Assembly: GCA_002438345.1 (NCBI GenBank)
Contig: DJUJ01000037.1
Coordinates: 31,132 to 36,878, forward strand
Length of the DNA: 5,747 bases
From: Paenibacillus sp. UBA6285
Lineage (GTDB): Bacteria > Bacillota > Bacilli > Paenibacillales > Paenibacillaceae
Reading direction: 5' to 3'
Of the stretch, positions 1 to 4,952 are shown in pieces. The translations under genes and the position numbers were made by a program. Under the pieces are notes generated by a model, which was not told the DNA's origin, searched no databases, and saw only the letters and a list, made by a program, of their open reading frames with translations. Each line of letters begins with the position of its first letter. The first letter of the stretch is position 1.

Positions 1-98
1 ATGTCCTTCAGTGGCTTGGAGCGCTTAATCTACCGATCATCGGAGATTATATTGCGGATATTGTGCGAATTGTACAGCGTCAACTGGAATTCAAATAA
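1..98 (+). CDS. C-terminal fragment of a DUF5665-like small membrane protein (5'-truncated by window edge)
   Basis: The frame that starts at base 3 is open to a TAA at 96-98 and gives 31 residues: VLQWLGALNLPIIGDY, then IADIVRIVQRQLEFK. The hydrophobic beginning followed by an amphipathic, basic end with NLPIIGDYIADIV resembles, from memory, the end of DUF5665 proteins. These are short putative membrane proteins of unknown function found in Paenibacillus and relatives. The start and most of the gene lie left of the window, so length and start cannot be judged. No convincing terminator follows directly: an imperfect stem around 92-130 has no T-run. The reading frame is clear; the family name rests on a short tail and is tentative. 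Confidence 0.6.
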   Translation, partial: VLQWLGALNLPIIGDYIADIVRIVQRQLEFK

Positions 99-308
99 GT
101 CTTTAAGGCGAATCCGTCTTTACTTGATTTGTTGGAGAGAGTAGGGTTCGTTCTATTTTCTTTGGCGGATTTACCCAACCTGGGGCTTCTACGTTTCTGC
201 TTTTTTTCCTCGTGCATGATGCGTAAGCTTCTCATTAATAATAAATATCGTCGGTCATCTTCATGACTGAGTTGCTGTACATTTTCTTAACAAAATGAGG
301 TAGCGCAG
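99..308. other. Intergenic region, no gene seen
   Basis: This stretch lies between the tail of the left-hand plus-strand gene and the terminator of the minus-strand ylyA-like gene, so it separates convergent genes. I see no open frame with a ribosome binding site. A small perfect hairpin is present (GGTCAT, loop CTTC, ATGACT at 253-268), but no T-run follows it closely. A T-run at 200-207 is preceded only by a weak CCCA/TGGG stem. Readthrough from the left cannot be excluded. Confidence 0.5.
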
Positions 309-360
309 AAAAAAACAAAAAACAGCGGGCCATTCCACCATTAAAATGGAACAGCACGCC
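309..360 (-). terminator. Rho-independent terminator of the ylyA-like gene
   Basis: Read on the minus strand, the arm complementary to 347-360 pairs with the arm complementary to 324-337. This gives a 14-position stem with one mismatch and a few G-U pairs, closed by a 9-nt loop at 338-346. It is followed by a T-rich tail (two T-runs interrupted by one G; A-tract 309-322 on the plus strand). It lies about 30 nt past the stop codon of the minus-strand gene, the expected place. The plus strand has no T-run after the stem, so it should work in one direction only. Confidence 0.85.
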
Positions 361-389
361 GTCGAATGGTTCTTGTGGGGAAAATGCTT

Positions 390-1115
390 TTACTCCTCGC
401 CTTCGAGCGGATCAAGCATGTAACTTCCTTCACCGCTATCCTTATAACGCTCATAGCTACGTCCCGGTACTACAATTAAATGGTTGCCTGTAATATCAGT
501 AGCGATAAAGTTCTCCCAAGGCTCCACGCAGCCTTCCAGCTCATCAGCTTCAATCTCCATATCATTATAAGAGTCAATATTGCTGCCCTCCGCCATGGCG
601 GGGGAATCGGAGTTGCCATAGCTTTCTACAATCTGCCAGGCATCCTCACCGTCAAAACCGTTTTGATCATCTCGTTCATCGAGACTCGTACGCCCAAATG
701 GAGGAGACAAGAATTCTTCTTCAATTGGCCGAGTAAAAGGTGCATTTTGACGTGGGGCATGCTCTTTACAATAAAGCGTGGAGGGAATAGCGGATAGACG
801 CTCAAATGGGATCGGTTTACCGCTCGCCTTGCATATCCCATATGTGCCTTCATCCATAGCGGAGAGAGCAGCTTCAATATCATCCAGCTCATGCTCGTCC
901 CGTTCTAATAATGAAATGTCCATGGAGCGGTTAAACAGATCAGTGGCTGCATCCCCTGGGTGGTTGTCATTCTCAGAGAGCTCTCCAGTGCCATCCCGCA
1001 TGGATTCCTGTAATCCATAATGCTCATTATTCTGAAGCCTTTGCTGAATAGTATCACGATCTTTTTCTAATCGAGCGCGCAGCTCTGAGAGCTGCTGTAC
1101 TGTCAGGTGCGTCAT
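390..1115 (-). CDS. ylyA: YteA/YlyA-family TraR/DksA-type regulatory protein (sporulation-associated)
   Basis: 241 residues. The N-terminus (about 5-30) is a charged helix likely to form a coiled coil (LSELRARLEKDRDTIQQRL). GELSENDNHPGDAATDLFNR (45-63) matches the family core, and GTYGICKASGKPIPFERLSAIP (90-111) with YCKEHA (115-120) is the TraR/DksA zinc-finger region. The acidic C-terminal part contains RPIEEEFLSPPF and DAWQIVESYG, typical of YteA-family proteins. Members are DksA-like and thought to act on RNA polymerase; B. subtilis YlyA, whose gene also lies next to lspA, is linked to forespore gene expression. The finger is degenerate: C95-x2-S98 instead of CxxC, and C116-x2-H119 instead of CxxC, so a full four-Cys site is absent. 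The ATG is supported by AAAGGAG (complement of 1126-1132) ten bases upstream. I found no convincing sigma-A or sigma-G promoter for it. The gene is divergent from lspA. Symbol assigned by synteny and similarity; yteA is the alternative paralogue name. Confidence 0.85.
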   Translation of the reverse strand: MTHLTVQQLSELRARLEKDRDTIQQRLQNNEHYGLQESMRDGTGELSENDNHPGDAATDLFNRSMDISLLERDEHELDDIEAALSAMDEGTYGICKASGKPIPFERLSAIPSTLYCKEHAPRQNAPFTRPIEEEFLSPPFGRTSLDERDDQNGFDGEDAWQIVESYGNSDSPAMAEGSNIDSYNDMEIEADELEGCVEPWENFIATDITGNHLIVVPGRSYERYKDSGEGSYMLDPLEGEE

Positions 1116-1204
1116 GATGAGTAAGCTCCTTTCTGTACCTTTTTTAAGAATCCCTTCGACTTACCGATTTGCACCGGATGGTTCTTTGTTAGGTTGACCT
1201 GAGA

Positions 1205-1233
1205 GGACTTATTTTAGCGATGGAAAATAGTCC
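1205..1233. repeat. Inverted repeat between divergent ylyA-like and lspA genes
   Basis: GGACTTATTTT (1205-1215) and AAAATAGTCC (1224-1233) are reverse complements except for one extra T in the left arm, around an 8-nt centre. It lies 90 bp upstream of the ylyA start and about 33 bp upstream of the lspA -35 element. No T-run follows on either strand, so it is not a terminator. An operator or mRNA hairpin in the ylyA leader is possible; neither is shown by the sequence alone. Confidence 0.6.
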
Positions 1234-1265
1234 CCAAGAATAAGCGCCCGAGTGATGTCACGCAA

Positions 1266-1295
1266 TAGACGATCTTCTAAGGGCTGTGCTACAAT
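1266..1295 (+). promoter_or_regulatory. Predicted sigma-A promoter (extended -10) for lspA-ylyB
   Basis: The -10 is TACAAT (1290-1295), preceded by TG one base before it (TGC-TACAAT), a perfect extended -10. An 18-bp spacer separates it from a weak -35, TAGACG (1266-1271, 4 of 6 matches to TTGACA). A start near 1302 gives a leader of about 60 nt to the chosen lspA start. Its position inside the longest possible lspA frame argues against the upstream start codon at 1252. Confidence 0.6.
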
Positions 1296-1347
1296 ATACA
1301 AGTCTTATAACAGTATTCGTACCGCATTTAGCGGGAAAAATAAGAAC

Positions 1348-1354
1348 GGAGTGA
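1348..1354 (+). promoter_or_regulatory. Ribosome binding site that sets the lspA start
   Basis: GGAGTGA lies 8 bases before the GTG at 1363. It resembles the GGAGGTGA consensus complementary to the 16S rRNA 3' end. No comparable site precedes the ATG codons at 1252/1255. Confidence 0.65.
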
Positions 1355-1362
1355 CAACTTCT

Positions 1363-1875
1363 GTGGTGTACTATTTGATTGCTCTTATTGTATTTTTGGT
1401 GGATCAGGGAACGAAATATCTCATTGCCACACGTCTGGAGATTGGGGAACAGATTCCGGTTATCGGAAATTTTTTCCTGATTACCTCTCATCGTAATCGC
1501 GGGGCTGCTTTTGGGATTCTACAAGGGCAGCAATGGTTCTTCTTTTTAGTTACGGTTGTAGTGGTTGCAGGCATCGTTTGGTACTTGAACAAGACTAAAC
1601 ATTCGCAGAAGATGTTGTCTGTTGCCCTTGGGCTTGTTCTGGGTGGAGCGATTGGTAACTTCCTGGACCGGATGATTAGTGGTGAGGTCGTCGATTTCCT
1701 TCTGTTTAATTTTGGAAGCTATAGCTTCCCAATTTTTAACGTAGCGGATTCTTGTATCGTCATTGGGGTTGGGCTGATTCTTTTGGATTCATTCCGCGAT
1801 CTTAAGAACGGTGAAGAAATCACGGAAATCAAAGAAGTAAAAGAAGCAAAGGAAGTAAAAGAAGGGAATGAATGA
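1363..1875 (+). CDS. lspA: Lipoprotein signal peptidase (signal peptidase II)
   Basis: Membrane aspartic peptidase that removes the signal peptide of prolipoproteins after lipid modification of the lipobox cysteine. With GTG at 1363 the protein has 170 residues, normal for LspA. Four membrane segments are visible, about 2-20, 58-74, 84-101 and 130-144. Family motifs: VDQGTKY with D14; ITSHRNRGAAFGILQGQ; GNFLDR with N99 and D102; VVDF with D111; FNVADS with A128 and D129. The aspartates of the VDF and NVADS motifs are the likely catalytic dyad. As I recall, essential residues in B. subtilis LspA are D14, N99, D102, A128 and D129; the same numbers fall out with this start, which supports it. 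The open frame extends to ATG 1252, but that start precedes the promoter and adds 37 soluble residues without family character. The C-terminus carries an unusual Lys/Glu-rich repeated tail (about 150-170). The stop overlaps the next gene by 8 nt, so they form an operon. Confidence 0.95.
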   Translation: MVYYLIALIVFLVDQGTKYLIATRLEIGEQIPVIGNFFLITSHRNRGAAFGILQGQQWFFFLVTVVVVAGIVWYLNKTKHSQKMLSVALGLVLGGAIGNFLDRMISGEVVDFLLFNFGSYSFPIFNVADSCIVIGVGLILLDSFRDLKNGEEITEIKEVKEAKEVKEGNE

Positions 1876-2839
1876 TTTGAACAAAGACGTCAATCACCAA
1901 GCGGCATCTACGAGCGAAGAAGAGAGGGACGTCACGGAATGGACCGTTTCGGCGGAGAATGCGCGGGAGCGAATCGATAAATATATTACGGAATCTTGGG
2001 AAGAGGATGTTTCCCGTTCTCAGGTACAGTTATGGATCAGCGGTGGTCATGTTACGGTTAATGGCGCACCAGTGAAAGCCAACTATAAGCTCTCGGAAGG
2101 CGATGTAGTTTCCGTTGTCGTCCCTGAAGCAGAAGTGACGGATTTGATCCCGGAGAATATCCCCCTTGAAGTTGTCTATGAGGACAGCGATGTCATTGTG
2201 ATTAATAAGCCACGTGGTATGGTTGTGCACCCAGCAGCTGGGCATCCGTCAGGCACCTTGGTGAATGCACTGATGTATCACTGCAAGGATCTATCCGGTA
2301 TTAACGGTGAGATTCGTCCAGGTATTGTACACCGTATTGATAAGGATACCTCTGGTCTTATTATGGTGGCTAAGAATGATGCCAGTCACGCGTCGCTCGC
2401 AGCACAGCTTAAAGAGCACAGTGTAACACGCCGCTATATAGCAGTCGTACACGGCAATTTATCGCATGATAAAGGAACGGTTGATGCTCCGATCGGTAGA
2501 GATCCACATGATCGTAAGCTGTATACTGTTACGGAAAAGAACAGCAAGAAATCTGTGACCCATTTTACAGTGATGGAACGTTTCGGTGACTGTACACTGC
2601 TGGAGCTCCAGCTGGAGACTGGCCGCACGCATCAGATCAGGGTGCATATGAAATTCATTGGTCATCCGCTTGTTGGCGATCCGATTTATGGACGCAGCAA
2701 GGGAACAGCTATGAATGGACAGGCGTTGCATGCGGCGGTGCTTGGATTTATTCATCCTACGACAGGTGAATATAAAGAATTCAGCAGACCTATTCCGGAA
2801 GACATGGAAGAAGTTCTGTTCACATTGCGCAGCAGATAA
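1868..2839 (+). CDS. ylyB: RluA/RluD-family rRNA pseudouridine synthase (YlyB-like)
   Basis: 323 residues. Converts uridine to pseudouridine in RNA, most likely 23S rRNA, in the cytoplasm; the exact target position cannot be read from sequence. Domains: an N-terminal S4 RNA-binding domain (about 34-90; RIDKYI, SRSQVQLWISGGHVTVNG), then the catalytic domain starting at IPLEVVYEDSDVIVINKPRGMVVHPA (98-123). The signature HRIDKDTSGL is at 155-164 with catalytic D158; RRYIAVVHG (188-196) and TGRTHQIRVH (251-260) complete the family motifs. It follows lspA as in Bacillus, and the two reading frames overlap by 8 nt, suggesting translational coupling. Start choice is uncertain: ATG 1868 has AAAGGAAG (1848-1855) at a long spacing, while the in-frame TTG at 1877 has GAAGGG (1861-1866) at 10 nt. 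The difference is three residues and does not affect the function call. A strong terminator follows at 2902. Confidence 0.93.
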   Translation: MNDLNKDVNHQAASTSEEERDVTEWTVSAENARERIDKYITESWEEDVSRSQVQLWISGGHVTVNGAPVKANYKLSEGDVVSVVVPEAEVTDLIPENIPLEVVYEDSDVIVINKPRGMVVHPAAGHPSGTLVNALMYHCKDLSGINGEIRPGIVHRIDKDTSGLIMVAKNDASHASLAAQLKEHSVTRRYIAVVHGNLSHDKGTVDAPIGRDPHDRKLYTVTEKNSKKSVTHFTVMERFGDCTLLELQLETGRTHQIRVHMKFIGHPLVGDPIYGRSKGTAMNGQALHAAVLGFIHPTTGEYKEFSRPIPEDMEEVLFTLRSR

Positions 2840-2901
2840 GTACAAATGAAGTGATAATTAGTCTATGGTATTGAACACGGCTTTCCATCATATTTAATAA
2901 C

Positions 2902-2950
2902 ATAAGGATAAAGAGAGGGTTATACCTTATTCTTTATCCTTATTTTTTAT
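2902..2950 (+). terminator. Rho-independent terminator of the lspA-ylyB operon
   Basis: ATAAGGATAAAGA (2902-2914) and TCTTTATCCTTAT (2931-2943) form a perfect 13-bp stem. The 16-nt loop holds a further small GGT/ACC pairing. It is followed by TTTTTT at 2943-2948. It lies 62 bp past the ylyB stop. A possible promoter just upstream (TTGAAC 2871-2876, 16-bp spacer, TTTAAT 2893-2898) would put this hairpin inside a leader RNA instead, but simple operon termination is the plainer reading. Confidence 0.87.
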
Positions 2951-2953
2951 CAC

Positions 2954-3005
2954 AGAAACGGATCTCTAGAAACATACGCCATCCAAGGACGGCGAAACCG
3001 TTTCT
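2954..3005 (+). other. Nested inverted repeats upstream of dapL (possible structured RNA)
   Basis: AGAAACGG (2954-2961) is the exact reverse complement of CCGTTTCT (2998-3005). Inside lies a second hairpin, CGCC-a-TCC (2977-2984) pairing with GGA-c-GGCG (2987-2994). A second AGAAAC copy (2968-2973) can compete with the first for GTTTCT (3000-3005). No T-run follows, so it is not a terminator. Function unknown; I recognise no riboswitch or T-box consensus here. Confidence 0.45.
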
Positions 3006-3020
3006 TCTAAATGATTCAGA

Positions 3021-3087
3021 AGGTATATATTTGGGGCCCCCGCGAAGTACCTGAGTAAGCATCGAAGCAAAGCCCCACTTTGTGGGG
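3021..3087 (+). other. Candidate structured element with mutually exclusive pairings, upstream of dapL
   Basis: CCCCAC (3073-3078) and GTGGGG (3082-3087) form a perfect 6-bp hairpin with a TTT loop, about 25 nt before the dapL ribosome binding site. GGGGC (3033-3037) can pair with GCCCC (3072-3076) instead, which would break that hairpin. AGGTA (3021-3025) can pair with TACCT (3048-3052), crossing the GGGGC/GCCCC pairing like a pseudoknot. GGGGCCCC (3033-3040) is itself a palindrome. Possible -10 sequences (TATATA/TATATT, 3024-3031) overlap the 5' side, without a good -35. It could be a leader RNA, an intergenic repeat or a protein site; sequence alone does not decide. Confidence 0.4.
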
Positions 3088-3129
3088 ATGTCTTAATTAG
3101 AATAGATAGCCAGGAGATGAGATGACAGT

Positions 3130-4383
3130 ATGAGTATCGAACAATACCAAGATAGCTTCATTCAGACTAATTTTGCAGACCGCATCGGCGGTGCGAATTA
3201 CGGCAAAGACACCTCGATTTATAAATTCGAGAAAATCAAACGTGCCAAAGCATCCGCAAAACAGGATTTTCCTGATATTGAACTGATCGATATGGGCGTA
3301 GGCGAGCCAGATGAGATGGCAGATGCAGGTATCGTCGCTAAGCTTGCTGAAGAAGCAGCTAAGGAAGAGAACCGTGGTTATGCGGATAACGGAATTGCTG
3401 AGTTTAAGACAGCTGCTGCTGAATATTTGCGGGAAGTATTCCGTGTTGAAGGCATCGATCCAGTTACGGAGGTAGTTCACTCTATCGGATCTAAGCCTGC
3501 GCTGGCGATGTTGCCTTCTTGCTTCATCAATCCTGGTGATATCACGATCATGACGGTGCCAGGTTATCCAGTGCTAGGTACACATACTAAATACTTGGGT
3601 GGACAAGTATTTACAGTGGAGCTGAAGAAGGAGAATAACTTCCTTCCAGATCTGAACGAAATTCCTGAAGAGGTTGCTCATAAGGCTAAACTTCTCTATT
3701 TGAACTATCCAAACAATCCAACGGGCGCTAGTGCGACCCCTGAGTTTTTTGCTGAGGTAGTTGCATGGGCTAAAAAATACGATGTTGTTGTCATTCATGA
3801 CGCACCATATGCTGCCCTGACTTATGATGGGTTGAAGCCTCTTAGCTTCCTCTCTGTGCCGGGTGCTAAGGATGTTGGCGTGGAACTACATTCCCTTTCC
3901 AAGTCCTACAATATGACAGGCTGGAGAATCGGCTTTGTTGCCGGGAATCCGTTAGTTGTTAAAGCATTCAGCGATGTGAAGGATAATAACGATTCCGGTC
4001 AATTTATCGCGATTCAAAAAGCTGCGGCCTATGGCCTTGCTCATCCAGAGATTACTGAAGCGATTGCTGCCAAGTATTCACGTCGTCACAATCTGCTGGT
4101 TGATGCACTGAATAGTCTAGGCTTTAAAGCTGAGAAACCAAAGGGTTCCTTCTTCCTTTATGTTGCTGCACCGAAGGGTGTCAAAGGCGGTCGTCGTTTT
4201 GAATCTGGTGAGGATTTCTCCCAATTCCTGATTCGTGAGAAGCTAATCTCCACCGTGCCTTGGGATGATGCAGGTCCGTTTGTACGTTTCTCTGTTACCT
4301 TTATTGCTAAAGGTGAAGAGGAAGAAAGACGTGTAATCTCTGAAATCCAAAGACGTCTAAGCGATGTGGAATTTGAATTTTAA
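3130..4383 (+). CDS. dapL: PLP-dependent class I/II aminotransferase, probable LL-diaminopimelate aminotransferase
   Basis: 417 residues. Fold-type I aminotransferase. The likely reaction is transfer of an amino group from glutamate to tetrahydrodipicolinate, giving LL-2,6-diaminopimelate in one step for lysine and peptidoglycan synthesis (EC 2.6.1.83). Motifs: MGVGEPDEMAD (55-65), GYADNGIAEFK (83-93) with the substrate-side tyrosine, SIGSKPALAMLP (118-129) at the phosphate-binding turn, LNYPNNPTGA (191-200) with N195, VIHDAPYAAL (221-230) with D224 contacting the pyridine nitrogen, SLSKSYNMTGWRIGF (255-269) with Schiff-base K258, and VRFSVT (385-390) with carboxylate-binding R386. Length and the N-terminal block (ANYGKDTSIYKFEKIKRAK) fit DapL proteins, but substrate choice is not fixed by motifs and another aminotransferase activity is possible. 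AGGAG (3112-3116) lies 13 nt before the ATG. Terminators on both sides (2902 and 4401) suggest a separate transcription unit; a clear promoter was not found. Confidence 0.88.
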   Translation: MSIEQYQDSFIQTNFADRIGGANYGKDTSIYKFEKIKRAKASAKQDFPDIELIDMGVGEPDEMADAGIVAKLAEEAAKEENRGYADNGIAEFKTAAAEYLREVFRVEGIDPVTEVVHSIGSKPALAMLPSCFINPGDITIMTVPGYPVLGTHTKYLGGQVFTVELKKENNFLPDLNEIPEEVAHKAKLLYLNYPNNPTGASATPEFFAEVVAWAKKYDVVVIHDAPYAALTYDGLKPLSFLSVPGAKDVGVELHSLSKSYNMTGWRIGFVAGNPLVVKAFSDVKDNNDSGQFIAIQKAAAYGLAHPEITEAIAAKYSRRHNLLVDALNSLGFKAEKPKGSFFLYVAAPKGVKGGRRFESGEDFSQFLIREKLISTVPWDDAGPFVRFSVTFIAKGEEEERRVISEIQRRLSDVEFEF

Positions 4384-4400
4384 GAATTGGTTTGAAATTG

Positions 4401-4437
4401 AAGCTGCCCCATGGGAAACCTAGGGCAGCTTTTCTTT
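4401..4437 (+). terminator. Rho-independent terminator of dapL
   Basis: AAGCTGCCC (4401-4409) and GGGCAGCTT (4423-4431) form a perfect 9-bp GC-rich stem with a 13-nt loop. The T-rich tail is TTTTCTTT (4430-4437). It begins 17 bp after the dapL stop. The minus strand lacks a T-run after the stem. Confidence 0.9.
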
Positions 4438-4447
4438 ACGTATAGGC

Positions 4448-4475
4448 TAGATCTACTGTGGAATAGATCTACTGT
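4448..4475. repeat. 12-bp tandem direct repeat
   Basis: TAGATCTACTGT occurs at 4448-4459 and again at 4464-4475, a period of 16 bp with the spacer GGAA. It immediately precedes the palindromic repeat cluster and may belong to the same repeat unit. No coding frame explains it. Confidence 0.8.
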
Positions 4476-4478
4476 AAG

Positions 4479-4664
4479 ATAGGAAATTGTTCCCTCTAAT
4501 TCCGTGCTGTAGCTTCAATCCGCTAGAATATAGGGAATTTTTCCCTCTATTTCAGCTTATTTGGTCGTATTCAAAGGAAATCCTTTAATTTATAGGGAGG
4601 AATTCCGCATAACCTGATCATAATGACTACTATGACCTAATTATAGGGAGGTTTTCCCTATAAT
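4479..4664. repeat. Cluster of four related short palindromic repeats in both orientations
   Basis: Unit 1 (4479-4501) starts ATAGGAAATTGTTCCCTCTA. Unit 2 (4530-4552) starts ATAGGGAATTTTTCCCTCTA. Unit 3 (4587-4610, core TATAGGGAGGAATTCC) resembles their reverse complement. Unit 4 is a perfect palindrome, ATTATAGGGA (4640-4649) and TCCCTATAAT (4655-4664), around GGTTT. All share the core AGGGA plus an A/T-rich centre plus TCCC. Units lie about 50-60 bp apart, and 1/2 can pair with 3/4 as long stems. A small AAAGGA-aa-TCCTTT palindrome (4573-4586) precedes unit 3. Spacing and orientation differ from a CRISPR array. The pattern fits small dispersed intergenic repeats (REP- or MITE-like remnants) rather than a gene. 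Confidence 0.7.
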
Positions 4665-4872
4665 ACCCTCTATCCACGCAATTCCTGAGTAGCTTTCTCA
4701 GCAGAAGTGAGCAGGGAAGTTAATCCAGATCGAAAAATTCAAAATGTAAATTATAGGAGTCTACGGGATGGGTGTAGAAAATAAGGAAAAATATGCAATA
4801 TCCAGTGTTACCGCTTCCTCTTGTTGTTAATCGAATCGGGCTTCGAATGTGCTGCAGTTTAGGCAGATAAAG
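4665..4872. other. Remainder of the dapL-pyrR intergenic region
   Basis: Apart from the possible small ORF at 4768-4830, this stretch holds only short inverted repeats (CTGAG/CTCAG at about 4684-4700; TCGAA/TTCGA at about 4831-4846) without T-runs, and a partial match to the upstream repeat family (AAATTATAGGAG, 4748-4759). I see no RNA gene and no promoter other than the pyr promoter that follows. Confidence 0.45.
4768..4830 (+). CDS. Possible 20-codon small ORF (speculative)
   Basis: ATG at 4768 is preceded by AGGAG (4755-4759) at an 8-nt spacing, about ideal for Firmicutes. The frame runs 20 codons to TAA: MGVENKEKYA, then ISSVTASSCC. The first half is charged, the second is Ser/Thr-rich and ends in two cysteines. 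No family is recognised. It lies upstream of the pyr promoter, so it is not a pyr leader peptide. The ribosome binding site overlaps a sequence like the nearby palindromic repeats (TATAGGAG), so it may be coincidental. No promoter is evident. Confidence 0.15.
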   Translation: MGVENKEKYAISSVTASSCC

Positions 4873-4901
4873 TTGACATGCAGGGTTTGTTCTGTCATAA
4901 T
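4873..4901 (+). promoter_or_regulatory. Sigma-A promoter of the pyr operon
   Basis: Perfect -35 TTGACA (4873-4878), 17-bp spacer, -10 CATAAT (4896-4901, 5 of 6 matches). Transcription would start near 4908, about 12 nt before the PyrR-binding hairpin, giving a leader of about 225 nt before pyrR. Confidence 0.9.
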
Positions 4902-4919
4902 TCTGGTTAAATGAATAGC

Positions 4920-4952
4920 GCCTTTAATTCAGTCCTGTGAGGCTGGCAAGGT
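4920..4952 (+). promoter_or_regulatory. PyrR-binding anti-antiterminator hairpin
   Basis: CAGTC (4930-4934) pairs with GGCTG (4941-4945) around the hexaloop CTGTGA. A lower stem GCCTT (4920-4924) pairs with AAGGT (4948-4952), leaving a purine-rich internal loop. The sequence CAGTCCTGTGAGGCTGGCAAGG matches the known PyrR-binding consensus (UCCNGNGAGG core) of Bacillus pyr leaders. PyrR with UMP or UTP would stabilise this hairpin, block the antiterminator and so favour termination; PRPP counteracts it. Confidence 0.93.

Noticed and set aside
111..207. Terminator for the left-hand DUF5665-like gene
   Set aside because: Short complementary segments (AATCCG/CGGATT, CCCA/TGGG) exist, but none forms a compact stem directly followed by a T-run.
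480..797. Plus-strand open frame of 105 codons across the ylyA-like gene
   Set aside because: It lies fully antisense to a gene with family motifs and its own ribosome binding site and terminator; no supporting start signal or domain was seen.
2871..2898. Promoter TTGAAC-N16-TTTAAT just before the ylyB terminator
   Set aside because: Matches are moderate, and a transcript starting there would run straight into a strong intrinsic terminator; not listed as a feature, though mentioned as an alternative.
2951..3129. Lysine riboswitch or T-box leader before dapL
   Set aside because: The region is too short, lacks the conserved lysine-aptamer core and the T-box sequence, and has no terminator between the structures and the gene.
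3097..3480. Minus-strand open frame of 127 codons over the start of dapL
   Set aside because: It is antisense to a clear aminotransferase frame, has no recognisable protein motifs, and is a shadow of the real gene. The same applies to the other long opposite-strand or alternate frames over ylyA, lspA, ylyB, dapL and pyrR.
4479..4664. CRISPR array
   Set aside because: Units differ in sequence and orientation, spacing is irregular, only four occur, and no cas genes are present.
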